From Cyclobacterium sp. (GTDB taxonomy: Bacteria; Bacteroidota; Bacteroidia; Cytophagales; Cyclobacteriaceae): a stretch of DNA of 64,000 nt. The stretch lies in the NCBI RefSeq assembly GCF_014762705.1, contig NZ_JABURL010000119.1, positions 1 to 64,000 of the forward strand, written 5' to 3'. This document shows, piece after piece, positions 18,829 to 27,112 of the stretch. Positions within the stretch are counted from its first letter, which is position 1, and the number at the start of each line of letters is the position of its first letter. The notes beneath the pieces are model-generated. The model was not told the origin of the DNA. It searched no databases and worked only from the letters and a program-made list of their open reading frames with translations. The translations under genes and the position numbers were made by a program.

Positions 18829-20331
18829 ATGAATCGCACCATGAGAAAAAGAAAAACAAAGTCCGTTGTTATCCCGTTATTGATTGCTTTGGTCCTTATC
18901 CTGCTTACTTTGGGAATAGGAATCGGGCAGACGGAAAATCAGGTTTCAAAAGCCAATGAAGCCATCGATGGTTTCGAACCTAAGGTAGAACTAATGGGCA
19001 ATCGATTCCTTACCTTTGCCTCTGTGGTTCGGGTAAACCAAATCGAAACCACCCGTGCCGAATCTCATGGCGTGGATGAGTCGGCCGTACACAGTCCCGG
19101 CGAGGCCCGCATCTTCCGGGAAGCCATCGAAAAAGCCTGGCCCGGAGCAAGAATGACCTGGGCCTTTAGCTGGCTTGCCCTGCAGGATGAACGCCAGAAT
19201 TATAGGGACTTGAGGGAACTTATCGTCTCTTACCATAAAAAATATGGAGATGAAATCACCTTTATACCTGGTGCCTACTTTTCACCGATGTACAACTCTC
19301 GGGAACAAACCAACCGTGACTTGCATGATGGCTTGCAAATGGTGGCTGAAATGGTGGGGGATGGGTACAGGCCCCAGGCTGTCATTGGAGGCTTCCTATC
19401 TGCCGATAACCTCCGGTACCTGTCAGAGGAAGAAGACATACACGTCAGCCAAGGGACCATCTGGAGCCAGTATGCCGTGGACAATGGCGATGGTGACGGA
19501 TCCATTGTGTATCCCTATTATCCTTCTACCGAACATTTCAACAAACCGGCACAGGGAGATGCCGATTTCATCGACTGTGTAAATTTGGATGGCTGGACAG
19601 TGGATTTTCTGAATGCCAGGTATCCTGGCGCCAGACGAATCGATGGCGTCAATTGTGGTAGCCGGATGGGGGTAGGCCCCATAGAAACACTTATCCGACT
19701 GGGTACAGAACCCGGTGTGCGGCAAATGCTTTCAACTACAGCAACTCATTTCGACAAGGGATTCGAGTTGAATGGTTTCGCATGGGTAACCTCTATTTGG
19801 GAACTTAGCCTTGTGGAAGCCCGGAAGCTTTGGCCCGGTTACCAGGGAAGGAATGGTATGGAAGGGCTGGATATCTGGCTTAGTGAAATTCGCCGGCGCT
19901 GGCCGGATGCAAAGGCCATCACCCATGGAGAATTCGGAATGCTTTGGCGGGAGCATTTCAAAAGCAATGATGAATTGGATTATCGCTTTGTACACCGGGG
20001 GTCCGGCATCTGCGGATCCGAACCGGAACTGGAGATCCGCTGGTTCATGAACAAGGATTTCCGAATGGCCACGCTCAGGGATTGGATTGCCCAAACTCCT
20101 GAAAAGCTGATTGATTTTACCCGATATGATTTGAAAGCAGAGGAACCTGGTAATCCCGAGCCGGGCAAGCCGATCCGCAACTGGAGCCTGATGAACCGCC
20201 TGAACCAAAAGGGGACCAGGCCGCACGATGTGCCCATGAAAATAGAAGCACTTTATCCAGAAGAACAGGAAATGATCAAAAAGAGGTATCCTGTTTTGTT
20301 TGAGGAGGGGCATCCGCTGAGGATTAAATAA
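18829..20331 (+). CDS. DUF3863-like exported protein
   Basis: A 500-residue protein with an N-terminal basic stretch and one hydrophobic segment (IPLLIALVLILLTLGIGIG), either an uncleaved anchor or a signal. The conserved block with GTIWSQYAVDNGDGDGSI, YPYYPSTEHF and DFIDCVNLDGWTVDF recalls the DUF3863/DUF3864 proteins of Bacteroidota, whose biochemical role is not known to me. Asp, Glu, His and Trp residues clustered around 200-270 and THGEFGMLWREHF near 365 would suit a carbohydrate-active or metal site, but that is a guess. It closes the sulfatase/SusCD block before a long repeat-rich gap. Confidence 0.65.
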   Translation: MNRTMRKRKTKSVVIPLLIALVLILLTLGIGIGQTENQVSKANEAIDGFEPKVELMGNRFLTFASVVRVNQIETTRAESHGVDESAVHSPGEARIFREAIEKAWPGARMTWAFSWLALQDERQNYRDLRELIVSYHKKYGDEITFIPGAYFSPMYNSREQTNRDLHDGLQMVAEMVGDGYRPQAVIGGFLSADNLRYLSEEEDIHVSQGTIWSQYAVDNGDGDGSIVYPYYPSTEHFNKPAQGDADFIDCVNLDGWTVDFLNARYPGARRIDGVNCGSRMGVGPIETLIRLGTEPGVRQMLSTTATHFDKGFELNGFAWVTSIWELSLVEARKLWPGYQGRNGMEGLDIWLSEIRRRWPDAKAITHGEFGMLWREHFKSNDELDYRFVHRGSGICGSEPELEIRWFMNKDFRMATLRDWIAQTPEKLIDFTRYDLKAEEPGNPEPGKPIRNWSLMNRLNQKGTRPHDVPMKIEALYPEEQEMIKKRYPVLFEEGHPLRIK

Positions 20332-20340
20332 ATGCCAAGG

Positions 20341-20621
20341 TTATATTCCAGCCCTAAAAGGGCGAGATATTTTTACCGTTAACAGAAATATAGAACGGGT
20401 AATATATTCCGCCCCTACAGGGCTTGGGTAGCGGTAATAGGTATTTCACAGGGCTTCACCCTGTGTTTTGATATTCCGCACTTTCAGTGCTTGGGTTTCG
20501 AGCAATTTTAATTCGTTTATACCCTAAAAAGAGTTTAGGAATTTAAATTTCCCCTACTCCAAGTTAACATTCAACTCAGCTCTGAAAGGCGATATAACTC
20601 AGCGATGGGTGCAGCCCATCG
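20341..20621. repeat. Cluster of five short REP-like hairpins
   Basis: Within 280 bp there are hairpins at 20351-20363 (GCCCT / AGGGC), 20411-20423 (GCCC / GGGC), 20447-20465 (CACAGGG / CCCTGTG), 20478-20490 (GCAC / GTGC) and 20603-20621 (CGATGGG / CCCATCG). The context phrase ATATTCCG precedes several. The last hairpin recurs in altered form at 38997-39015. This looks like a Bacteroidota REP-type intergenic repeat cluster. No RAYT transposase is in the window. Confidence 0.65.
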
Positions 20622-20990
20622 TTATAGAATGACTCAGGTAAATAGGTTTCCGAAACGATTGTTCCTCTGAGGATTTTTTTTTGAATATCAAATTTGAGTA
20701 TTCATGAAAGACGAAGAAAATTTTTAAACCCAGCCCCATCATTGTTAACATACCATATTTTTTGGCTAAGATGATTGAGGGTTAGCCAGTTCAAACCCCT
20801 TAATTTTAAGGAATGATAGCAAATGGGCTGCGCTTCACAACAACCAGTAAATTAGGTTTTTATTGTTTTAATCTTCCTTTTGATCGAATAATAACAACTA
20901 ATGTACCCATGACAGCTTACCTGTCTGACGGTGTTCCAACCGTCTGGCAGCTGTGCAGGCTATATATCGAATGAAAACAACGATAATCAC
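20622..20990. other. Gene-free leader region of the peptidase block
   Basis: No gene is seen. It holds the fourth copy of the 30-bp motif (20750-20779) and an imperfect hairpin at 20920-20950 (CCTGTCTGACGG facing CCGTCTGGCAG) that ends 40 bp before the M24 peptidase start. The hairpin could act in the 5' leader of the peptidase transcript or be another intergenic repeat. Confidence 0.5.
20750..20779 (+). promoter_or_regulatory. Copy 4 of the 30-bp upstream motif
   Basis: Reads ATACCATATTTTTTGG then CTAAGATGATTGAG and matches the susC copy at about 20 of 30 positions. It lies 211 bp before the M24 start, the first gene of the peptidase series. Its presence links the peptidases to the SusCD and exporter-sulfatase loci. 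Confidence 0.45.
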
Positions 20991-22340
20991 ATGATAAAAT
21001 CTGTTTTTTTTCTAACGCTGACGCTATGCCTCTCGGTAATTGAGGTAAAGGCGCAGCTCATCTTTGAAAAGGATGAATACGCCTACCGCAGGGAGAAGCT
21101 TATGGATAATATTCCTGATGGAATTGCCATCATCCGGGGTGCATCCGAACCTCTGGGCGATACGCCTTTTAGCCAATACAACAACATGATGTATTTTGCC
21201 GGGGTTGAAATTCCCGATGCCATTCTTATCGTGGATGGAGAAAGGCGGGAAAGTGCTCTGTTTTTCACTATCAGTGAGCAGTATGCCGAAGGGGAAAATA
21301 TACCCCTTGACCTGGTCAGGGAGCCTGTAAAAGTTACCGGAATTGAAAACTATTTTCCCTACGAAGATTTTTCTGAAACGCTAAAGGACAGATTAAAGCG
21401 CAGTACGGTAATTTATACGCCCTTCAGTCCGGAGGAATATATAGGCGAAAATTCCATGGAAAAATACAACAAATTCAGGCGTTCCGTAACCGAAAATGAA
21501 TGGGATGGCAGGCTAACCCGGGAAATGCAATTCGTGGCCGTTTTAAACCAGCGATTCCCAGACAATCAGGTGTTGAATTGTACACCATTTATATGGGAAC
21601 TGCGAAAGATCAAGTCCAAAGCTGAAATTGATGTACTGCGTCAGGCAGCCCAACTTTCTGTCGAAGCACACAAAGCAGTCATAAGAAATACCAGGCCGGG
21701 TGTGGAGGAGGTAAAACTGGCCGCCCTTTTCCAGCAGGTTTGCATGTCCGGCGGGGCAAAAGGATTGGCATTCGGGACCATTATCATGTCGGATAAAAAC
21801 CATGCCTATGGTCATTACATGCAATATGACCGCACATTGCAGGAAGAGGACTTTATCATTCTGGATGGTGGTGCCAATGTGGGGTATTATGCATCAGACG
21901 TTTCAACCACCTTTCCGGCAAGTGGAAAATTCACCGAAACACAGCGGGAAATTTACGAGCTGGGTCTTTTTATAAGGGAAATATGCCAGAGCCTTTACCG
22001 GCCGGGGATTTCTTTGACAGAGATCGGTGCGGTAGTGAAAGGAGAGCTTGAAAAATTGGGTTTTGACACCACCGATCCCCGGTTTAAGTTATGGATTCGG
22101 GACGGCGGATTCAACCATAGCATTGGCATGGCCGTGCATGACAGGATGCTTGACTTCGACCGTGGAGAACCGCTGAAACCCGGGTTTGTCTTTGCCTGTG
22201 ATATTATGGGAAAAGCGGACGAGGTAACCGGTATACGGATCGAAGACACCGTGGTGATCACTGAAGATGGCTTTGAAATCCTGTCAGCAGGTTTGCCCCG
22301 GACCATTGATGAAATTGAAGCATTCATGAAGAACAACTGA
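20991..22340 (+). CDS. Secreted M24 metallopeptidase (Xaa-Pro aminopeptidase-like)
   Basis: A 449-residue exported M24 enzyme; the ATG at 20991 gives the signal SVFFLTLTLCLSVIEVKAQ. Residues to about 160 form a creatinase-type N-domain, followed by the pita-bread catalytic domain. Metal ligands are visible as LDGG and SDVSTTF (two Asp), NHSIGMAVHD (His) and IRIEDTVVIT (last Glu). The usual fourth ligand, Glu in the TIEPG phrase, is replaced by Asp404 in VFACDIMGK. The family removes N-terminal residues preceding proline. Here it would process peptides from a glycoprotein substrate, and it is the first of six peptidase genes. The next gene begins 29 bp after it. Confidence 0.9.
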   Translation: MIKSVFFLTLTLCLSVIEVKAQLIFEKDEYAYRREKLMDNIPDGIAIIRGASEPLGDTPFSQYNNMMYFAGVEIPDAILIVDGERRESALFFTISEQYAEGENIPLDLVREPVKVTGIENYFPYEDFSETLKDRLKRSTVIYTPFSPEEYIGENSMEKYNKFRRSVTENEWDGRLTREMQFVAVLNQRFPDNQVLNCTPFIWELRKIKSKAEIDVLRQAAQLSVEAHKAVIRNTRPGVEEVKLAALFQQVCMSGGAKGLAFGTIIMSDKNHAYGHYMQYDRTLQEEDFIILDGGANVGYYASDVSTTFPASGKFTETQREIYELGLFIREICQSLYRPGISLTEIGAVVKGELEKLGFDTTDPRFKLWIRDGGFNHSIGMAVHDRMLDFDRGEPLKPGFVFACDIMGKADEVTGIRIEDTVVITEDGFEILSAGLPRTIDEIEAFMKNN

Positions 22341-22369
22341 TACAAAACCCCATTTAATTCTCCACTACC

Positions 22370-24508
22370 ATGAAGCATACTTTTGTTTTATTTTTTTTAA
22401 TAGTCGTTCATTCGGGTCTTTTTGCACAACAGATGGATATTTATCAAAGGCCGGTTACCCTCGAACCGGACAGGGATTTCGATGCCCTACATTACAGCAT
22501 AAAACTGGATATCGATGTGGAGGGGAAGCAATTGAAGGGACAAAACACGGTTACCCTGACACCGCTCAGAAGTGATCTGAACAAGGTCAGCCTGGATGCG
22601 GAATCCCTGCTTGTAAGCGATGTGCTCGACAGTAAGGGTTTTCCCCTTGCTTTTACACAGGGCGAAGACAAAGTCCATATTTACCTTTCCCGCACGTATT
22701 CCTACTCAGACACCCTCACTTTTACGATAAAGTACAATCTCTCCAAACAAGTACCAGGCCTGAAGTTTATAGATCAAACGGAAACCAACCCCTTGCAGGT
22801 TTCTTCCGATTGCTGGCCCAACAAAGCCAGGCAATGGATTCCCTGTTATGACTATCCCCATGACAAAGTAACACAGGAAATGATCGTCACCGTTGACAGT
22901 GCCTACAAGGTATTGTCAAATGGTAAGCTAATGCGCATTACGGAAGACCAGGAGAGGGGAAAACATACCTACCATTGGAAACAAAGCCTGCCACACTCCA
23001 CCTATCTCACAAACCTTAGCATTGCAGATTATACGGTCATCGAAGATTCTCTGGACGCGCTACCGGTAAACTATTGGGTATATGAAAGGCATGAGAAGGA
23101 CGCAAAAAGATCATTTGCCAAGACACCTTATATGATTGATTTTTTTAACCAGCTATATGGCTATGCCTATCCCTGGGAAAAATATGACCAGGTGGTCTCT
23201 GCGCATCAGGGAGGGGGAGCCGAAGCCACGTCGGCAACCCTACTTGGAGAAGGGGCCGTAACTACTGTAGCCGAAGCAATCGACTTTTCTTTTGAAGGTA
23301 TTCTCGCTCATGAGGTGGCGCATCAGTGGTGGGGAGACCTGGTTACACTCAGAAGCTGGGAGCATTCCTGGATAAATGAAAGTTTTGCCACCTATTCCGA
23401 CTACCTGTACAAAAGATACGACTGGGGTGAAGATGAGGCGGCATATGACTTGCTGCGTAAAAAGAACGCCTACCTGCGCGAAGCGAATAACAGGTATATG
23501 CGACCCATTGTCTTTAACCGGTATGAAAATCCGGGACAGAATTTTGACAGCCATGCCTATCCCAAGGGGGCCAATGTCTTGCACATGCTTCGGTTTGTTT
23601 TGGGTGATGACACTTTTTTCAGGGTGATCAGTCAGTTTCTGCATCAATACGAATTTCAGGCAGTTAGCACCCAGGATTTTATGCGATGTGTGAAAGAAGT
23701 CAGTGGCCTGAATATGGATTTGTTTTTCGAGCAATTCCTGTTTCATCCGGGACATGCTGTATTTGAGGTCAGCAAAAACTGGGACGAATCAACCAGGACG
23801 CTCGTGTTGGAAATAAAACAAACGCAGGATAAGTGGGAGGATGTGCCCATTTACACGATTCCAGTCAACATTGGATTTTACCACAAGGAGGGAAAGACGA
23901 TTGAAAAAGTTGCATTGAAAGATCCTGTGGAGAAATTTACATTTAAATTCGATGCGGAACCATTGATGGTTCGTTTTGATGAGGGTAACCACCTGCTTAA
24001 AGAATGGACCTATCCTAAAAGCGAGGAAGAGTTAATGTTTCAGGTGAAAAACGATGATGTACCCGGCAGATTATGGGCCATTGACCAACTTAAGGCCTTT
24101 AGCAGCTCTCCGAAAACGATTCAGAAATGGACCGATCTCGCCACAAACGATCCCTTTTGGGCCGTTCGGGAAGCTGCCGTTCAGTACCTGTCTGAATTCC
24201 ATGAAAGCGGTAGTAAAGCTATTTTCTTACAGACCATTGGTGACAGCAATTCAAAAGTCAGAGCAGCATCCGTAAAGGCATTGGGGAGATCCAAAGATCC
24301 TGGAATGCTACCTGATTTCAAGGGAATATATGAAATGGATGACAGCTTTCTGGTAAGGGCGGAGGCACTTATAGCCATCGGGGCAAATGGCAATGCGTCC
24401 CATCTAAAATTTCTCAATGAAGCCGCAAAAGTCAGGTCGCCTCGCAATACATTAAAAAATGCTGCGGAGCAGGCGATTGAGCTTATTCGTGATTCGAACG
24501 GTAAATAA
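22370..24508 (+). CDS. Secreted M1-family zinc aminopeptidase with C-terminal helical repeats
   Basis: A 712-residue gluzincin. The signal ends SGLFAQ. An N-terminal beta domain leads to the zinc motif HEVAH (His314, Glu315, His318) with Glu337 in WINESFATY as third ligand. The substrate-amine loop reads GGGAEAT in place of the textbook GAMEN, keeping the Glu but not the Asn. After about residue 545 comes an alpha-helical region with HEAT-like repeats (DPFWAVREAAVQYLSEF, DSNSKVRAASVKALG, DDSFLVRAEALIAIG). It follows the M24 gene closely and is followed by paired hairpin repeats whose first copy overlaps its stop codon. Confidence 0.92.
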   Translation: MKHTFVLFFLIVVHSGLFAQQMDIYQRPVTLEPDRDFDALHYSIKLDIDVEGKQLKGQNTVTLTPLRSDLNKVSLDAESLLVSDVLDSKGFPLAFTQGEDKVHIYLSRTYSYSDTLTFTIKYNLSKQVPGLKFIDQTETNPLQVSSDCWPNKARQWIPCYDYPHDKVTQEMIVTVDSAYKVLSNGKLMRITEDQERGKHTYHWKQSLPHSTYLTNLSIADYTVIEDSLDALPVNYWVYERHEKDAKRSFAKTPYMIDFFNQLYGYAYPWEKYDQVVSAHQGGGAEATSATLLGEGAVTTVAEAIDFSFEGILAHEVAHQWWGDLVTLRSWEHSWINESFATYSDYLYKRYDWGEDEAAYDLLRKKNAYLREANNRYMRPIVFNRYENPGQNFDSHAYPKGANVLHMLRFVLGDDTFFRVISQFLHQYEFQAVSTQDFMRCVKEVSGLNMDLFFEQFLFHPGHAVFEVSKNWDESTRTLVLEIKQTQDKWEDVPIYTIPVNIGFYHKEGKTIEKVALKDPVEKFTFKFDAEPLMVRFDEGNHLLKEWTYPKSEEELMFQVKNDDVPGRLWAIDQLKAFSSSPKTIQKWTDLATNDPFWAVREAAVQYLSEFHESGSKAIFLQTIGDSNSKVRAASVKALGRSKDPGMLPDFKGIYEMDDSFLVRAEALIAIGANGNASHLKFLNEAAKVRSPRNTLKNAAEQAIELIRDSNGK

Positions 24509-24578
24509 CTTTTCCAAAGTTAGGTCCCAACAATCGGGAGGAATGGTAAAGAAGGTTGAACATTGGAAAAGTTCCTTA
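24500..24578 (+). repeat. Hairpin repeat copy 1, overlapping the M1 gene stop
   Basis: Outer arms AACTTTTCCAAAGTT (24507-24521) and AACATTGGAAAAGTT (24559-24573) pair with one mismatch around a 37-nt loop. Inside, TCCC (24525-24528) and GGGA (24536-24539) pair around AACAATC. The unit starts within the last codons of the M1 gene, whose TAA is at 24506-24508. Copy 2 lies 112 bp downstream. Confidence 0.8.
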
Positions 24579-24611
24579 TAAAATTTGGAGAATAGTAAAA
24601 ATAAAAGTCAA

Positions 24612-24690
24612 GGTAAATAACTTTTCCAAAGTTAGGTCCTAACAATCAGGAGGAATGATAAAAAAGGTTAAACTTTGGAAAAGTTCCTCT
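24612..24690 (+). repeat. Hairpin repeat copy 2
   Basis: Outer arms AACTTTTCCAAAGTT (24619-24633) and AACTTTGGAAAAGTT (24671-24685) are perfectly complementary around a 37-nt loop. The inner stem is TCCT (24637-24640) with AGGA (24648-24651) around the same AACAATC loop as copy 1. The innermost pair changed from C-G to T-A, keeping the pairing. It may act as an attenuator or RNA 3'-end structure between the M1 and S9 genes. Confidence 0.8.
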
Positions 24691-24766
24691 TATACCCATA
24701 ACTAGAAGACCTTGAAGTAAAGTTGTAACAAACGATAAATTTTAAATTATTTAACATGCTTTCGAT

Positions 24767-27031
24767 ATGATAATAAAAACCAGGATGAGGAAGATTAAAC
24801 AGTTAACATTGATAACAGCAATGTTCTTGTATCAGGGGTTATTATTGTCGCCTATTGCTTATTCTCAGTCAAATTTTTCCCAGTCGCATAGCAGCACTAT
24901 TGTTCCGGATAATGCGAAAGAAAGGCTGAAAGAAATTTATGAAGAGAATATTTTTTCGGTAAATTCATTCAATGGGAGCTGGCTTCCTGATGGTTCGGGG
25001 TATCTTGATCTTGAGGATTTACCCGGACAAGACACACAGGCACTTGTCCGCTATGATGTGTATAGTGGCCAGCGTACTGTTTTGTTATCGAAAGCCAACT
25101 TTGATGGTCAAGGGTATACAGGTCGTTTTAAGATCAAAAATTACGTTTTGTCTTCGGACGGGGACAGAATTCTCGTAGAATTGTCCAGTAAGGAGGAGGA
25201 TGACAGTAAGCCGGATTATTGGATGCTTGAGCGGAAGACGGGAGATCTTGAAAAGATTGTCGCCGGAACAAACAACAGTATTTCCCCTGATGGCAAGCAA
25301 ATTCTCTATGCAGAAAAGGGAGACCTTTACATGTATCACCTTGTAAATGAAAAAATCACCCAGCTAACCAATGATGCAGTTGCCCAAACGATTTCTAACG
25401 CAAGGGCTGTTTGGAGCCCCGATGGAAAAAGGATTGCATTTGTACAATCTGATGCATCGGATGTCAGAAAGAGATCCTCGCTTATTCCGGGTGATCCCTC
25501 TTATCCGGAAGTAATAGAACAACGGTTTGCCAGGGTAGGTGGAGCTATTTCCAAACTACGGGTAGGCATTTTGGACATTGAGGGAAAAGAAACGCGATGG
25601 CTTTCAATACCCATGCCAAAAGAAGGGTATTATTTGGGAGAAGTAGCCTGGGCAGGGAATTCGGAAGAAGTACTTTTAGAAAAGAGAAGCCGTTTCAGGG
25701 ACGAAAGGAAGTTTTTAATGGCTAATGTTAACAATGGTAAAGTCACTACTATTTACGAGGAAGCTGATCCGGCCTGGGTTGTAGCAAGCTACCGGACTAA
25801 TGGAGGAGTGGATTGGGTCCATGATTACAGTAATTTTATTGTTCTTTCTGAAAAAGACGGCTGGAGACATGCCTATTTGTGTTCACGTGAAGGAAAGAAA
25901 GAGGTATTGCTGACTTCTGGAGATTATGACGTCATCGGACGAGCCGGTTTGGATGAAAATAAAGGATGGTTTTACTATTATGCATCGCCTGATAATGGTA
26001 CCCAAAAGTATTTGTATCGGACTCGAATTGACGGGAAAGGAAAAGCTGAACGGATAACACCGATGGATCAACCAGGGACTCATACCTACAACATCTCCCC
26101 TGATGGCCAATGGGCCTTTCATACCTACTCCACGGCAAATACACCTCCGGTAACTGAGCTTGTCAGCCTACCGGATCATAAAGTTGAGCGTGTACTTGAG
26201 GAGAATGATGAGCTGCATGGAAGAATTAAGGAACTGGATTTCCAGCCAAAGGAATTCTTCAACCTTGATATCGGCAATGGTGTGGTTATGGATGCATGGA
26301 TGATCAAACCCCGGGATTTTGATCCTTCCAAGAAATACCCTGTATTTGTTTATGTTTATGGCGAACCTCATGGGCAAACAGTAATGGATTCCTGGGGACA
26401 TGCCATGACTGATTTTCATCGTGTTATCGCCGATCTTGGTTATCTGGTAGTATCCATTGACAACCGCGGCACGCCATGTCCCAAAGGAGCAGCCTGGCGC
26501 AGGGCAGTTGCAGGAAGTTTGGGGCCGTTGTCTACCGAAGAGCAGGCTGCAGGTTTACAAGAATTGGGCCGGACCTACAACTATGGTGACCTTGACCGCG
26601 TGGGCATCTGGGGCTGGAGCGGAGGAGGATCAAATACCCTTAATGCGATGTTCCGTAAACCGGAATTATATAAAGTGGGAATAGCTGTTGCCCCTAAACC
26701 CCAACCACAGCTTTACAATGCCTGGTTTCAGGAGATATATATGAACACTCCTGAAGTCAATCCTGAAGGATATCGGGAGTCGGCTCCAATTAACTTCGCA
26801 GAGGGACTAAAGGGAGATTTGCTGATAATCCATGGAACAGGGGAAACCAATACGCATATTGAAATTACCGAGGGACTGGTTGATCGCCTCATCGAATTGG
26901 GGAAGCCCTTTGATTACATGGCTTATCCCAATAGAGACCATGGTCTGAATGAAGGGAAAGGAACTCCTGTGCATATGAGGCTTCATCTTTTGAGGTATTT
27001 GCTTTCGCATTTGCCGCCAGGTGGCCGCTAA
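24767..27031 (+). CDS. Secreted S9 prolyl oligopeptidase / DPP IV-type peptidase
   Basis: A 754-residue S9 peptidase with a signal peptide ending SPIAYSQ. Residues about 60-480 form the beta-propeller with WSPDGKRIAF-type blades; the C-terminal part is the alpha/beta hydrolase. The nucleophile is Ser618 in GWSGGG and the histidine is His725 in NRDHGL. Where dipeptidyl peptidase IV has the catalytic Asp (HGTADDN), this protein has Glu693 in HGTGETNTH. I recall that phrase from a wider S9 subgroup, so it is likely a subfamily trait rather than damage. Expected role: removal of dipeptides or cleavage after proline in peptides released from the substrate. Confidence 0.92.
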   Translation: MIIKTRMRKIKQLTLITAMFLYQGLLLSPIAYSQSNFSQSHSSTIVPDNAKERLKEIYEENIFSVNSFNGSWLPDGSGYLDLEDLPGQDTQALVRYDVYSGQRTVLLSKANFDGQGYTGRFKIKNYVLSSDGDRILVELSSKEEDDSKPDYWMLERKTGDLEKIVAGTNNSISPDGKQILYAEKGDLYMYHLVNEKITQLTNDAVAQTISNARAVWSPDGKRIAFVQSDASDVRKRSSLIPGDPSYPEVIEQRFARVGGAISKLRVGILDIEGKETRWLSIPMPKEGYYLGEVAWAGNSEEVLLEKRSRFRDERKFLMANVNNGKVTTIYEEADPAWVVASYRTNGGVDWVHDYSNFIVLSEKDGWRHAYLCSREGKKEVLLTSGDYDVIGRAGLDENKGWFYYYASPDNGTQKYLYRTRIDGKGKAERITPMDQPGTHTYNISPDGQWAFHTYSTANTPPVTELVSLPDHKVERVLEENDELHGRIKELDFQPKEFFNLDIGNGVVMDAWMIKPRDFDPSKKYPVFVYVYGEPHGQTVMDSWGHAMTDFHRVIADLGYLVVSIDNRGTPCPKGAAWRRAVAGSLGPLSTEEQAAGLQELGRTYNYGDLDRVGIWGWSGGGSNTLNAMFRKPELYKVGIAVAPKPQPQLYNAWFQEIYMNTPEVNPEGYRESAPINFAEGLKGDLLIIHGTGETNTHIEITEGLVDRLIELGKPFDYMAYPNRDHGLNEGKGTPVHMRLHLLRYLLSHLPPGGR

Positions 27032-27112
27032 ACCTCAAAAAGGATGTTTTAATCAATAATTCCCCTTAAGCGAGGTCCGCAATTGTTGCGTCTAACGAAG
27101 GAAAGAAAATAT

